A DNA stretch of 64,000 nt, taken from Ophiobolus disseminans (taxonomy: Eukaryota > Ascomycota > Dothideomycetes > Pleosporales > Phaeosphaeriaceae). The stretch is from positions 744,001 to 808,000 of the forward strand of contig MU006222.1 of assembly GCA_010093685.1 (NCBI GenBank). Reading direction: 5' to 3'. A model generated the notes under the pieces. It saw only the letters and a list, made by a program, of their open reading frames with translations, made no database searches and had not been told where the DNA came from. The stretch's first letter is position 1. Each line of letters opens with the position of its first letter. This document shows positions 32,434 to 44,220 of this stretch, piece after piece. The translations under genes and the position numbers were made by a program.

Positions 32434-35400
32434 CTATCCAGGGCGCCTGAACGCCTCCACGTTGAGACTCGGTGTCTCGACTTGCTTGTTTCCTGGGACG
32501 CCTTCGGTTTTCCGCCGGTCGAAGAAGTTTTGGCATTCGTGGCTGACAAAGGTCCATTCCGCGAGAGCGCGGCCGGCGTAGCGACTCGATGTCGCTGCAT
32601 CGCCAGTTGGCTGAATACTGGTGACGGTGTCCATGTTTATGCTCTTGTGTTGGAGTAGTATTTGTGCGGGAGCAGGCAGGCGTGGCGGTTGCAGACGCAT
32701 AGTCTGGTACGTGCCGAAGCGTTTGTCAACCCATTCGAGGGAAAAGCGGAAACTATAGGAGCGGTGCGTGGTGGGCGCTGCCGTAGTCGTTTCGGTGGTT
32801 GCAGGCTTCTCCGTAACATCGGGAGTGGTCTTTGCTGCTGACGCTTTACTTGCGTTCTCCTTGTCCTTGACAAGCGGCGCAGGGTTCTTGGACTTGGCCG
32901 GTTGTTTCGAGTTGCCTCCAAAAACGCTTCTCAAGATATTCCATTTTCCTTTGCTAGCATCTTCGTCGGGAAAATCTTGGGAGTCTGTTGACAGTGACGA
33001 TGTGGGTCGGGCGGCCTCAGGCTCAGGCGGAACAGGGTTTGTGGGGGACGGTTTTCGCTGGTGAGGGTTCTGGACCACTCCGTCAAACGATAGGAAAGGG
33101 CCGCTGTTGGCTACAACAGGATTATCATTACGTATGATGAGGAATCGTCGACCGGGCGCGGGGTTGCAAGCGATTGTGGACGGAAGAACACTTTGTTTGT
33201 CCTCTGCATCTTCATGGAGCCAGAGATAGTGAGACCAAACGGACCGGAGGCGATCACTCAGCGCTTTCTTGATCTCGCTGCATTATGTTAGCATTGTAGG
33301 GAAGGGTAGGCAAAATAATTACTTACATCTCGACTTCAGTTTCTTCCCCATCGAATCGGGCCACTCGCCAGCACAATAGCCGCATGAAGTAGGAGCGAAC
33401 CATTGGACACCAGTGATTGAATCTGCTCTCGAAGAATGCTGGCTCTAGTAGGAAATCTAGACACAGACTGGCTTTTCGTCGCTCGTCCAGAGCTAATGTG
33501 GACCATATGCTGTATAGAAAAGCGTACAGTTTGATCTCGGTGGCCGTATTATGGCTCTCTGTCATTTTTTTGCAGACTGATAGCCAGAATGTCCAGTCCA
33601 TGATTGAGTGGTGTTCGCCGTCAGTTTGTTCGTATCGTACCATGATCGCGAAAGCTTCCTCGAGGAAGTCGCACAAGGTATAGCAAGCATTACTATCGTA
33701 GATGGTAATTTTACGCGCCTGCGCTTGCAACAAGCGAGCAAAACTGTCTGCAAAGACCCGCCTAGCAGTGTTGAGATGTGCGTTACGCTCAGAAAGGAAG
33801 TCGCGGATGAGCATGATGAGACGGTTCTCTTGCATTTGCCGAGTCGCATTTGCGGGAGGGAGCGCTACGGCAGATGCGGAAGCGTCGGGTTCTAATACGT
33901 CGTCAAAAGTGATGGGCGCTGTTCCAGATGAGGGCTCTTCGACATGCTGGGGTGCAGTATGTCTGTTAATGGTGGCGTCGAGGTTGACAAGGACCTGTGC
34001 GTGTACAAGGATGAGACCAGGCACACAGATGCGCTCGGCGTTACTTGGCTCAACGGGCAGGAAGTCGGTGACGAGAATGTGGTAATGTTTGACGAAAACG
34101 TAGAAGAGGTCACTCTCTGAGCCTGCCCAGCGCTTCATCCACTGACCGTACCAGTCGAGATTTGCAGTACCCAGCGGCGGTGGAGCGGGCTTGCGCAGTA
34201 TGCGCACAAGTTTTGCTAGAGAGTTGAACTTGAGCGAATGCAGCATGGGCGGAAAGGCAGCCACGACACGGTCAGAGACGACGTCCAATCTATCGAGTTT
34301 GGAGATGCCAGATTCCTCGAGTACGCGCCTCATCATGTCCAGGGACGGGTTCCACAACCGAACGAGGATGTCGGCGATGCCTGGACAGAAGCAGAATGCA
34401 TAGGCACACGTCTTGCCGCAAAATGTCACCAAGCTGGCGGCTGCGTTGCGCAGCGACATCTTCTCTACTACGAAGGACATCTGAGAGAGGAGATTCTGCG
34501 TGAAGATGTTCCTCACGTTGTGAAACACAGATTCGGCAAGGAAGTCGGACGAGTTGGAGGCATTGGAGGCGATGGTCGTGGTGGATGCTGTTTCAACGCG
34601 GTCTGCCAGGGCACAGAAAGGCGACGGGGAAAGCCTCCACTCCGGTCGCTCCATGATGCCAGCAATGGCTTCCAGGATGGCGGGGCGGTCCGTGCCGGAG
34701 ATGGACTGGTTGTTCCGGCCTGCGACCAGCTCGAGCAGCCCGGTCCACCAGCCATTGAGGATGTTCGTGCGCCGGTCGAGGTCTTCGGGTCTGAGCTTGT
34801 TGTTGGATGGGTGTGTGGCATACTGGCGCAGGAACGGCAGGAGGCTGGTGCGCAGCACGTTGGCCTTGAGTGCCATGGATTTGGACTGGAACCTGTATCT
34901 CGTTAGAATGGGTGGAGTGCGGGAGGCGGGATACCGTACTTGCGCAGGTCCGCGTCGAGCGTCCGGAACACGGTCCAGAGCTCATCCTTCTTGCGCGGCT
35001 CCGTTTTGACGCCCTTGAAGTTCTCGTGGGAGACGTTGCGCGGCAGCGGGGGCACGCTGGTGGGGCTCAGGGGCGACTGCAGGTGCGTGTTGAGCGGGAG
35101 CTGGTCGGTGGAGAAGGACTTGGGGACCTGGGGCACGGGCGGTGCAGTGGATGCGGCATTGAAGAGCCCGCTCAGGCGTTTGTTCTTCTTGCTGTGGCGC
35201 GCCGCGTGGTGCAGCTCTGGGGTCGTGTCCAGCGCCTCGGCGTCCTCGGGAATGCTGACACGGTTCGTCGGCGTCTTGCGTTTGACGTCGTGGCTTTTGC
35301 GCGCGCTCTCCTCCTTCTTCTCGCTCTTCTGCTCCCGCGAGGGCGACGACGACGATCGCTGCTGCTGCTGGTCCTGTGAGACGATCCACGACTTCCGCCG

Positions 35401-35880
35401 CAGCTTTGTCAGCGACCGTGCGGGCGAGCTGCTCGGTGTGTCCGCCTGCTTGACCGTCTCCTTGCGGCCGCGCTCGGGCTTGCGCTCGGCGGACGGCTCT
35501 CTGCTCCGGGTGGAAAAGGGCAGGAACCTCGACGACCGGCGCGTGCTGGTCTTCGGCCTCAGCTGCGGCATCTGCACAGCCTCGCTGTCAGGGGCCTCCT
35601 CCGAAGACGGGCTCGACCCGCCAGAGCTGTCCGAGGGCCTTCCCCCGCGCACGCCATTCTGCAGCTCCTCCTCAGATATCGTGCCCGTCAGTTCGACCAC
35701 GGGCTGGTCCAGGTCCTTCACGCGCGGAAAGTAGGTATAGGAGGCGGCCTTGGTCAGCTGCGCCGCCTGGGGTCCTCGAGGGGGCGGTGGTCCGACTTCA
35801 GAGGCAGCCCGGCTTCTGCTTCGAAACGTGTTGGAGAACATGCTGTGGCTGCGTTCGGCAGGTGCGACGGCGGTGGGCAT
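32434..35880 (-). CDS. DUF1765-domain protein
   Basis: The minus-strand exons 34940-35880, 33327-34892 and 32434-33277 give 1,116 residues; introns are 47 nt (GTACGG...ACAG) and 49 nt (GTAAGT...GCAG). The first 290 residues are disordered and basic (Ser/Arg-rich, Q5 run). An ordered region starts at DELWTVFRTLDADLRKFQSK and contains NILNGWWTGLLELV, SLRNAAASLVTFCGKTCAYA and DFLEEAFAIMVRYEQTDGEHH, followed by the FFESRFNHWCPMVRSYFMRL block. This is the fungal DUF1765 (UPF0592) family, of unknown biochemical role. The C-terminal third is low-complexity, then ends with a short ordered part (YSFRFSLEWVDKRFGTYQ). Confidence 0.85.
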
Positions 35881-37741
35881 GGTGGGTTGCGGCGGTCGGC
35901 GGTGCGTGGGAGGCTGCTGGGAGTCCCCCGTAACTAACTTCTCGACGTATCCTGCGCAGCCTTCACGAGCTCATGGCGAGGCGGACGGGACCGGCGTGGT
36001 CGTCAGGCAGGCTGTCGAATGGGCTGTGGGTGTCTATGTAGTGGCTACAGTGGTTCACGCAGTCCGATGTCCAGTGCCAGACGTCAGAGCGTGGCTGTGG
36101 TGCCGGAACGAGCGGATGGCACGCTGGAGCAGTGGCTGCGGTGAAAGCGAGCGTGGTCAATGGGACAGGGCAGATGTAGCGACCGACGGGGTTTCACGTT
36201 GTCGGAGGAGCTCAGGCTGACAGTCGCTGGACTGGGCGATGCATTATTACTTGCACGGCTGCGGTACGCCAGGACGCTGTGGATAAGAAGCGCAGCCTAG
36301 CAAGGATGACGAGCATGTGGCACCTGCCCGCTGCAGATCGCTAGCCGGAGGGAATTTATAGATTGAAAACGGGCCTCCAACCCTCGCGAATCGCCTGCAG
36401 TTTGGCTTCAGAGTTCGCCTTCTCATGGCTCTGCACTATTTCCTGCGTGGCACACCGACATGCCCACGTCTAGCAGCAGCCGTGCGACGTCGTGCAGATC
36501 CAGCCTGACGCCATTCCGGACTGCACTGGCACCGCCGCGCTTTGCATACAGCGTGGCTCGTGCAAGATGAGCCAGTTGGAGTAGACGAGCCTTGTTTTCT
36601 CGCGACGACAACACTGCAATCTCTCTTCCCACCGCGTCCATATCCCCGCCGCCTAGCGAGTTACGTCGTTCTGAGGGAGATGATGCCTTGCCTTGCGGCG
36701 GTGCTTACCGCTTGAATCGCCTGTTTCCGAGACTTGATGGCCGGCATCTTATTCCAGGACAGCAAATTTGTAGGCCAAAGTGGACTCTCAACGACGTGCT
36801 AGACGTGCGCTAGACATCCGAAGTGCATGATCTCCGCTTTCAGCCTCCTCTGCGGAAGAGCTTGCAAGGCCCAATAAGCGCCTCGTCCTGCACGGCGCGA
36901 CTGGTGCGTTGGGTTTCAGTCCTGAGCTGCGTTGTCACCCGGCCTTCCGAAGAGCTGCGCGCCGGGTCCGTACATCTGGTAAGCGCGCTGAGAGTGGCTT
37001 TTGCATCACCACCTGGTTCGCTCTGTAGTGCCCCGAATATTGGTGGCAATATGGCATCGCCGCGCAGAGCTGAAGTGTACATGGAGCTGACTCTACTATC
37101 CATTGCATTATCACCTATGTAGCGGTGCATTTTCTGCATTGGTATGTGCAAACTAGCGAAAATGCCAAACGTAGCAGAATGTCAGCCGGGGAAGAGAACC
37201 GAGTTTGGCCCTCTCCAAGTAGCGTAATTTGTCTGTTACTTTTGTACCTACGTTGTTTTCGCTTGTAAACTTTGACATCTGTATATTCGTGAAGAGTTGG
37301 GGTCGATGTATTCTAGCATTAGTGCATACCTAGGTGGCGTACATTGCCAGTGCTCATACTCATCTTCCCCACGCACTGAGACCACTCTTCATATTGGTGC
37401 AATTCGAATGTTCATACCATACAAAATGAAAGCTTCCAAAGCGTGAGACCGTCTGTTGAATCAGGCAAAGGTGTGCAGGACACGTTCTAGTGGTATGCGG
37501 CGTTTTTAGAACGTTGTCTGTATACTTGCCGGTTCGCGAGGATACTAACACGTGCACAGTAGATGCAAACATGAGGCTTGCCGATTGTACTGGGCGTGGG
37601 AGGCCGACTCCAGCAATTGGCCTGCGTCCACATCACGTGATATGCATGGAGGGTCACATATCAGAAACAGCTGTCTAAAACCCTGGTGTTGACACAGTCG
37701 CTAGTCTTTTAATACAGATGTCTCAAACCGGCACTCCTCCT
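35881..37741. other. Intergenic, 1.9 kb, with one candidate small gene
   Basis: The left end is the promoter of the DUF1765 gene; the right end is the 3' flank of the ATP synthase subunit h gene. The middle holds a possible small minus-strand coding frame at 36423-36747, listed separately. Nothing else is convincing. Confidence 0.4.
36423..36747 (-). CDS. Candidate small protein, uncertain
   Basis: A 72-codon minus-strand frame (36423-36641) has amphipathic helix patterns (KARLLQLAHLARATLYAKR, LHDVARLLLDVGMS) and looks like protein rather than noise. Just upstream is a textbook intron, donor GTAAGC at 36708 and acceptor CTAG at 36653, preceded by an ATG at 36747 with a short basic frame. However, splicing them leaves the two parts one base out of phase. 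Either the real start exon differs, or this is a decayed gene, or it is chance. I know no family. Confidence 0.25.
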
Positions 37742-38227
37742 CTAGTGGGCCGCAGGAGTGGTGCCTTCGTCCTCCTCCTCAAACCAGTCCTCCTCGGGCA
37801 GTGCAGCGCCGTCCTCTCCCGCGGCGCCCTCTACCTCGACTGTCTGGGTCTCGTATGACTTGAGCTCGCTTGCGATGTCGGACTCCTCAGGGGATGCGGG
37901 GGTCGGTGGGATGCTGAACTTCTGGACCGAGCCCTCAGCGTCGGAAGCCTTGACTTGCGGGACCTTGTAGTTCTTGAGCTCGCGGAGGTACAGGTCCTGC
38001 ACCAGGTCGGCTATGGTACCAATTGGGTCAGTAGAGTCGCGTGGCGCGCGCATTGGGATGATTCACCTGAGCGAACGGCCGTGGGAGTGATGAAGGTGCG
38101 GCGGGCCACGAAGGCAGGTTGTTGCCGGGCGACGCGTGCGAGCGCCTGGCGCTGTTGGGGGTTAGCCGGTAGCTCTGGAGGGGCAGCGTGCATGCCGTAC
38201 CGATGCCCTGATGGATTGCGCAAGCAT
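37742..38227 (-). CDS. ATP14: Mitochondrial F1Fo ATP synthase subunit h (Atp14)
   Basis: The minus-strand exons 38201-38227, 38067-38151 and 37742-38010 give 126 residues. An Arg/Ala-rich presequence (MLAQSIRASRQALARVARQQ) targets mitochondria. The mature part has ADLVQDLYLRELKNYKVPQVK, diagnostic of subunit h, followed by the PPTPASPEE segment and an acidic C-terminus ending near EEDWFEEEDEG. Subunit h belongs to the peripheral stalk region of the fungal ATP synthase at the inner membrane. Length fits the family. Its start codon lies 269 bases from that of the TFIIB-like gene, in divergent orientation. Confidence 0.92.
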
Positions 38228-38496
38228 GATGTTGGTGTAGACGGGGTGGGAGCTGTCAATGGGAGCTTCCGAGTGATGCTGTGGTTTTTCGACCCGGCCG
38301 CCTCGCCAAAGGAGTTTAGCGCTGCTCGGTCTTAGCGTCCTTGGCACCCCTCCTCCAGAACATATGTAGATGCCTAATTGCTGCTTTCTGTTCCTCACAT
38401 CAACCCTCCTCCACCAACAACCACGTAAACACTACCTGCCCTCTCACCATAGGGATCGGTCTCACTAATCCCACAACGTTCTCAAAGCACTTCACC

Positions 38497-39501
38497 ATGG
38501 GTGACGCCGTTGAGAGGGCCATTGCGGCAGAGTTGTATGCGCGCCTCCGCATCCCACTCACCTGTCCAGACTGCGACGACGGAAGTGGGAGCAACATAAT
38601 TGAGGACATCAGTCGCGGGGAAACCAAATGTGGGGATTGTGGTCGCATACTGTGCGATGGACTGCTCGATGAGGGTCAAGAATGGCGCACCTTCGCGAAT
38701 GACGACCAGTGCAATGCCGACCCTTCTCGTGTCGGCGCCGCTCCGAATCTCTTGCTTCACGGTTCCCAACTCGAAACCGAGATCAAGTTCGCAGACACCA
38801 CATATCGTAGCTCACAGCTGTCGCGTGCATACCAAAACGACACCGCTAGGACGGTCAACAGTAAGCTCAAGCATGCCTTCTACGAGATTGATACACTATG
38901 CAAATCACAACACCTGTCGAGACCTGTGGCCGAGACGGCGCAACTAATCTTCCGCCGCCAGGCTGATGCTAAAACATTTGCGAACAAGACCCAAGATGTC
39001 ATCATCGCTGGCTGCCTGTACCTTGCGTGTAAGAGCAATGGCGTGACCCGTAGCTTGTCTGAGATCCACAAAGTGACCATGGTGTCCAAGAAGCAGATCA
39101 GCCTTGTCACCAAGGCCCTTCAAAAACTCCTTGACGCCGATACCTCTGCTCATAACAACAATGCCGTGTTCACAACAAGTGGTAGTGCGACCCCGTACGA
39201 CTTGATCGGACGTATCTGCACCAAGCTTGGACTCTGTCTACGCATCCAGTGTGCTGCGGAGCGACTTGCTGAGCTGTGTGCTGAGGATAGCCCTCTGGAA
39301 GGAAGGTCGCCCTTGTCTGCGGCTGGGGCAATCGTGTATGAGGCAGCTCGACGTGGCAGCTCAGAAAAGAGCCTCAAGGAAGTCGCTGCGGCCGCTGGGG
39401 TTGGCTTGGCGACGCTGCGCAATGTCCATAAGCTCTTTGGAGCATATATGGAGAAATCGGGCAAACTTGATTCGGTTGAGGGTGCTCGACAAGGGTTGTG
39501 A
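38497..39501 (+). CDS. Divergent TFIIB-like protein
   Basis: An intronless frame of 334 residues; I start at ATG 38497 (MGDAVERAIAAELYARL) because the 52 codons upstream do not resemble TFIIB. An N-terminal zinc ribbon shows CPDC and CGDC, and the B-reader core EWRTFANDDQ is intact. Two cyclin-like repeats follow, with QDVIIAGCLYLACKS in the first and RSPLSAAGAIVYEAA in the second. TFIIB links TBP-DNA to RNA polymerase II. Compared with canonical TFIIB the segment after the ribbon (GRILCDGLLDEGQ instead of the usual GLVLGDRIIDTRS type) and the linker are diverged, so this may be a paralogue rather than the essential factor. It shares a 269-base divergent promoter with the subunit h gene. Confidence 0.8.
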   Translation: MGDAVERAIAAELYARLRIPLTCPDCDDGSGSNIIEDISRGETKCGDCGRILCDGLLDEGQEWRTFANDDQCNADPSRVGAAPNLLLHGSQLETEIKFADTTYRSSQLSRAYQNDTARTVNSKLKHAFYEIDTLCKSQHLSRPVAETAQLIFRRQADAKTFANKTQDVIIAGCLYLACKSNGVTRSLSEIHKVTMVSKKQISLVTKALQKLLDADTSAHNNNAVFTTSGSATPYDLIGRICTKLGLCLRIQCAAERLAELCAEDSPLEGRSPLSAAGAIVYEAARRGSSEKSLKEVAAAAGVGLATLRNVHKLFGAYMEKSGKLDSVEGARQGL

Positions 39502-41357
39502 ACGTCTGATGGCTTGATGGGTCTGATGATTTGCTGTAACAAGAATGCAGATGGTATATTGTGATTAATTATGAGGACGGATGGAGTTCAGGATGCCCGC
39601 GGGCGTCACAGTAACATAGGTCTCTCATGAGGTTCGCATTTAGTAGTGAGCGTTCGTCACCTCTAAAAGGCCGGCTGTCAAGCTGTAGGCAATACATTGT
39701 GTGTGTATTAGGCAGTGTGTTGGTTTCTTCTCTTCCCCCGTCGGATACCCTTTCAGCTCGTGTCCTGACGTCAGTGTTTCGAACCGCTCCTTCTTCATGT
39801 CGTGAAATCCATTTACATGCAACTGTGTCTGCACCGACTTCACCGGCACTAACAGCGGTTCAATGACGCAAACACTCCTTTGAGAACGCTGCATCTCGTT
39901 ACGAAGTATCTATCCTGAGTATTGGTAAACTATTCGCGTTGATTATGTACCTACTACCGGTACGGTAGCGGGTGGGTAGATGCGGCAGTACCCGCTCGCA
40001 CTAACGACACTCCACTGCACTCCACCGCGACCGTTCCATTGTGTCCTCACCTTCTCTTCTTACCACACTTGCGTGCAAAGTTCTACGGGGAGCCGACTTT
40101 TGCAGGACCGTTGGGCTTTGTTGAGAGCCGGGTAAAGTGCGGTGTCTCGAGTGAAGGTACTTGCGACGTGCTGGGAAAGAGACGGGATGGATGAGCTTAC
40201 GGAGCTTTTCTGGTACGTGTTTCCGTGGTCATAGGTCGATCTTGTGGTGCATTCGCAACAGCGTCCTTGACGCGCGTATCTACGCCGAGCGATTTCACGG
40301 ACCCAGAGCTTGATGCAGAACTGGGAAGGAAGCCCTCTTGTTGCGTCTGCTGTGTTGCATTCTCTCATTTTCAGGATTTGCACCGTCAGAATCATCACGC
40401 CCCGTCATCACGCCCCGTCATATCAGACCTAAAATGAATCTAGAAGTGCTCCTCTAGCGCAAAGAGAGGCTAGAACGTCGATGCAGCAGTACGGATTGGT
40501 CCGATAGAGTTTTCGATCGTTCTACGTTGAGTGTTGGCTCACTATTGCGAAGCAGAGAATTCTCTTCGGGTCTAGCTGCCGTTAAGCTCGTGGCTACCAC
40601 GGATGCATTGCCGAAGCTTGCAGGCTATCAGTGAACAGTTAGATCTGCAAATCTAGATTCCAGTTACGGCCCCGTGCAGCACATATAAGTGGAATCCGCA
40701 CAGAGCGGCTACTTTTGTGGAAAATTCGAGTTCGGAATACACACTGTCCAGACGCATGACGTCTTCGATAAGGTATCTTGGTGATGGTCAGTCTTACGTC
40801 AATTCCCGCCGTCGGTTCGGTAGAAGTGCTTGAAAGTTCGTGAGCACCCGTAGCATGGACTACACTCCATTATACCGCGCTGTCTTGGTCACTATTTCAG
40901 GGTCTACTACACGCCAGTACAGTCCCTTCCCTGATCGAACATCTGGTTATTACACCGAGTTCCATAATGGGATTTGGCGTGCTGTTGGCAGCCTGTGGTG
41001 AACCGAAATTACAGCCTTTGCTCAAGTACGTCATACGGAGTTTTCATGCAGCTAACATGTAGCACTGCATATATATACATTAATGTGCTTCTAGTCCATC
41101 TTTCAGCTACGGAATGGCTGCGTTGGAAGATGAAGGAGAGACGAGCGAAATTGTATAAATTCTCGCCAGGCTCTCTCCTAATTCCACCCCATTTCGCCCT
41201 GTCCGAAATTACACACGTCCCGCAGGCCTTCACATAAGAAGGGCATATGTGTCTTCGAATCGCTCTTCTTCTACGATCATTTGGCATTTGACTATCTGTC
41301 CATCTTCAGACACAACAATCATACACTAATTCTCGCCGTTCTTGAGATTCTTCAGGC
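39502..41357. other. Intergenic, 1.9 kb
   Basis: No convincing gene. It contains a small palindrome CTACCG-GTA-CGGTAG at 39954-39968 and a 13-base direct duplication of ATCACGCCCCGTC near 40395-40422. The right end is the promoter of the CBM18 gene. Confidence 0.4.
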
Positions 41358-42691
41358 ATGCACCGCCGTAAAGTCGCCGTCGGGGCCATTTTAGTGCTAC
41401 CAGCACTGGTATCGGCTGCGCACGTCGAGTTCGTCAACAAATGCCATTACTCGTTCTGGTTCTGGCCTGTAGGTCCAGGAGATCGACCGTGAGTCCTACC
41501 GATATCTTTATGTCCTCTGTACCCACATGTTTGGCACCAATTGAGCTTCTCAATGGACATTCATACAAATGTGAAACAACGACGAATTGACTCAATACCT
41601 TCCACCCCTTGTCCTCAAGCCATCTTATGATCATACCACTAATCCCAACCCAAAGTTCACATTCTGACAACGCCGCCATCGAAGTCCTCGGCAACGGCAT
41701 GACCACCTACCACGTTATGGAGAACACTGAACTCCTCCACGGCGGCCTCGTCCTGAAGATCCGCGACGTCCCCAGCTACCAACAAGCACCCGCCGGCATC
41801 GTGCAAGTTGAGTACTACACCGCGCACTCCAATCAAGACCTCTGGTACGACCTCAGTGCCATCAATTGCGACGACAAGGCCGGGCCAGAGAACCCAATGT
41901 ACTGCCCCCTGCTCGAGGGCGGTGTCAGCCTCACCGTCATCGATGCGATTACTGGTGCCCCTTGCCAAGATGCGTATTGCACCAAATACGGCTGTCACGA
42001 TACGTACATGGACCATGGATTTTGGGAGGGGGAGCCGTCTTTCAAATGTAGTCTTGGGTCGAATATCAAGGTTGAGACGTGCACGCATGGACAGGCGAGG
42101 AAGACGTTGGAAGATGGTGAGGAGCCAGAGCCAGAGCCGGTGTATGAAGTTTCGCCGCAGGGTAGTCCACCAGTGAGCATATCGCCAGATCAGAGGTGTG
42201 GTGCCAAATTTGGGTCCACGTGAGTTCATACCCTGTTTTTATTGACGAGAGGGATGCTGATGTCTTAATAGGTGCAAGGGCAGCCTCTGGGGACAGTGCT
42301 GCTCGCAGTGGGGATACTGTGGTATTACGAAGGAGCACTGCGACGACAAATGCCAGCCTGAGTTTGGCAACTGCGACGCGTATGCTTTCGGCAACAAGTC
42401 TGCTCCGGTGCCTACGCCCGTCACGCTGAAGACCGTCGTGTCTCGTCCTACTGCCAAGCCCAAGCCCAAGCCTCTCAAGGTCTCACCCGACGGAGCATGC
42501 GGTGCGAAAGCAGGGTGAGCTTCCCTTTTACAAAATCTCTTATATGTCATCAACTAACTGTGTCCAGCCTCACATGCACAGGCTACGGGGACGAATCATG
42601 CTGCTCCTCGTACAATTTCTGCGGCTCCACCAAGAATCACTGCGGCAAGGGATGTCAATCTAGCTTCGGCAAGTGCGACAAGGCTGCTTAG
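41358..42691 (+). CDS. Secreted BYS1/thaumatin-like protein with two CBM18 chitin-binding modules
   Basis: Exons 41358-41488, 41656-42219, 42272-42514 and 42568-42691 give 353 residues. Residues 1-21 are a signal peptide. The next part (HVEFVNKCHYSFWFWPVG, later NAAIEVLGNGMTTYHVMEN and GIVQVEYY) resembles the BYS1/thaumatin-like domain. A Glu/Pro linker leads to two CBM18 (hevein-like) modules, each starting CGAK and each with eight cysteines, including CCSQWGYCG and CCSSYNFCG. CBM18 binds chitin, so the protein may act at the fungal wall or shield chitin from plant detection; that role is inferred. The first acceptor is uncertain: 41619 is also in frame and adds 12 residues. The stop TAG at 42689 is followed by an open, spliceable extension (see findings). 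Confidence 0.85.
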
Positions 42692-43463
42692 GACCAGAAC
42701 GAGTCTAAGAGTAAGACGCGCCTTCCTACTACTGTGAGTAACCTTTGTCAAAGCTGCAAGTACGTTGAAGTGCTGACGATGCTGTCACAGCAGCCGACGA
42801 GGGCGTCTGGTCGCCGCGGCACGACGACGCCTGATTGACTTATTGACTTACGAGGTTATTGACTTATTGATTCATGGACTTATGGGCTTATGGACTTATG
42901 GACGTAATGAAGGGCGCTGTTTGGATCCCAGAGCCATGGGGTTCAAGCACTGGGTCAGTTGTGCGGCTAATGGGTGACGAACTGAGAAAAGTAATTTCCT
43001 GTTCTGTTTGGTACTGCTTTTTGATTTTTCTACGCGTAAGACTTAATTAATACTTGCTTTGAAATTTGTCTCCGTAAAGCAATGAGCTTGTGCATGCCCT
43101 AGGGCTGCTTGCTCGGGCGTGACGTGACTTGAGTGGGTGATTGTTGATTGTGAGCGCAGACTTGGCATGTAAATGCTCTGCGACACATAAAGCTTTAAAC
43201 TGCAGGAATCCAGTTGGTTCGTATGGTGCGTTGCATATGATTTGGCCCAAAGGGAAGGCGTATCGTGCAAGAGCCCTTTGTGGTGATGAGTTGCGGGTTG
43301 AAGGGCCCTGCCCAAAGTCTTGGCAAGAATTTTCGCTTAGCGGCGCTAGTTCGTGCCACAGCACCCGAATTCTAAATTATCGTCACCAAACGCCTCACCG
43401 ACCTACTCGCCGCATCAACTCCACACGAACGACCGATTACCGTCAAAACCACAATCGAAAACC
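42692..43463. other. Intergenic with relic C-terminal exon and degenerate repeat
   Basis: Just after the CBM18 stop the frame stays open for 14 codons to a GTGAGT donor at 42734, with a matching CAG acceptor at 42790 and 15 further codons to TGA at 42836-42838. A degenerate TTATTGACTTA/TTATGGACTTA-type tandem repeat lies at about 42834-42908. The right part is the eS28 promoter. Confidence 0.55.
42834..42908. repeat. Degenerate short tandem repeat
   Basis: About eight imperfect units of the type GACTTATTGACTTA or GGACTTATGG follow one another over 75 bases. It lies in the probable 3' UTR or just beyond the CBM18 gene. Confidence 0.7.
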
Positions 43464-43832
43464 ATGGATACCGCTAAGGCTCCCGTCAAGCTCGTCAAGG
43501 TCACCCGTGTCCTTGGACGTACCGGTACGACACATTCCTACAAGCGAGGAGGAGAGAGGGATATGGATATGGATATGGGGCAGCGATTGCAATGGAGGCA
43601 GGAACTGTAGGCTGACCGAAGAATCTAGGCTCTCGTGGTGGTGTCACTCAGTGCCGTGTCGAGTTCATGGACGACCAATCCCGTTCCATCATCCGTAACG
43701 TCAAGGGCCCAGGTATGCGCTGCACCACATTCGAAACCGCACCACGAACGAAATGCTGACTCGGAAACAGTCCGCGAGAACGACATTCTCTGCCTGCTCG
43801 AATCCGAACGTGAGGCCAGGCGTCTGCGATAA
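43464..43832 (+). CDS. RPS28: 40S ribosomal protein S28 (eS28)
   Basis: Exons 43464-43524, 43629-43712 and 43771-43832 give 68 residues, the normal length for eS28. The product begins MDTAKAPVKLVKVTRVLGRT and contains GVTQCRVEFMDDQSRSIIRN and the C-terminal VRENDILCLLESEREARRLR. It is an OB-fold protein of the small ribosomal subunit near the mRNA exit channel. The introns are GTACGA...CTAG (104 nt) and GTATGC...ACAG (58 nt). Identification is certain from the near-invariant sequence. Confidence 0.98.
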
Positions 43833-44220
43833 GTGCGCATCGACCGAGGGAAGAGAGGCGGCGTTTCATTCGACTACGGAGTTCTTGCGAAAGCTAGGGG
43901 CATCGATACGGACAACATGGGCATGAAGGAATGATGAAGGTGTGGAGCTGAGAAAGCTTTGCGCCTGAGGGTTGAGGCTGCGACTCGGATACGAACATCA
44001 CGAAAAGACGAAACGGGGTTCGCTCCGGACTACATCAATACCATTCGACCTCTCAAACTGGCAATTTTGGCATATATCTTTCATTATCGTGACTAGGTAT
44101 CTCTTGAAGGTGTGGCTGACAGCAATAGGCTCAGTACTGGGATCTTCCGTGGAGCCTAAATCGAATGCAGGCCATGAAGCGAAGCTGGTGCAAGGGGAAT
44201 CGCCATCTACCGTCCAACGC
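43833..44220. other. Convergent 3' flank
   Basis: This is the 3' UTR of eS28 and the 3' flank of the orphan on the minus strand. No gene is seen. Confidence 0.45.
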
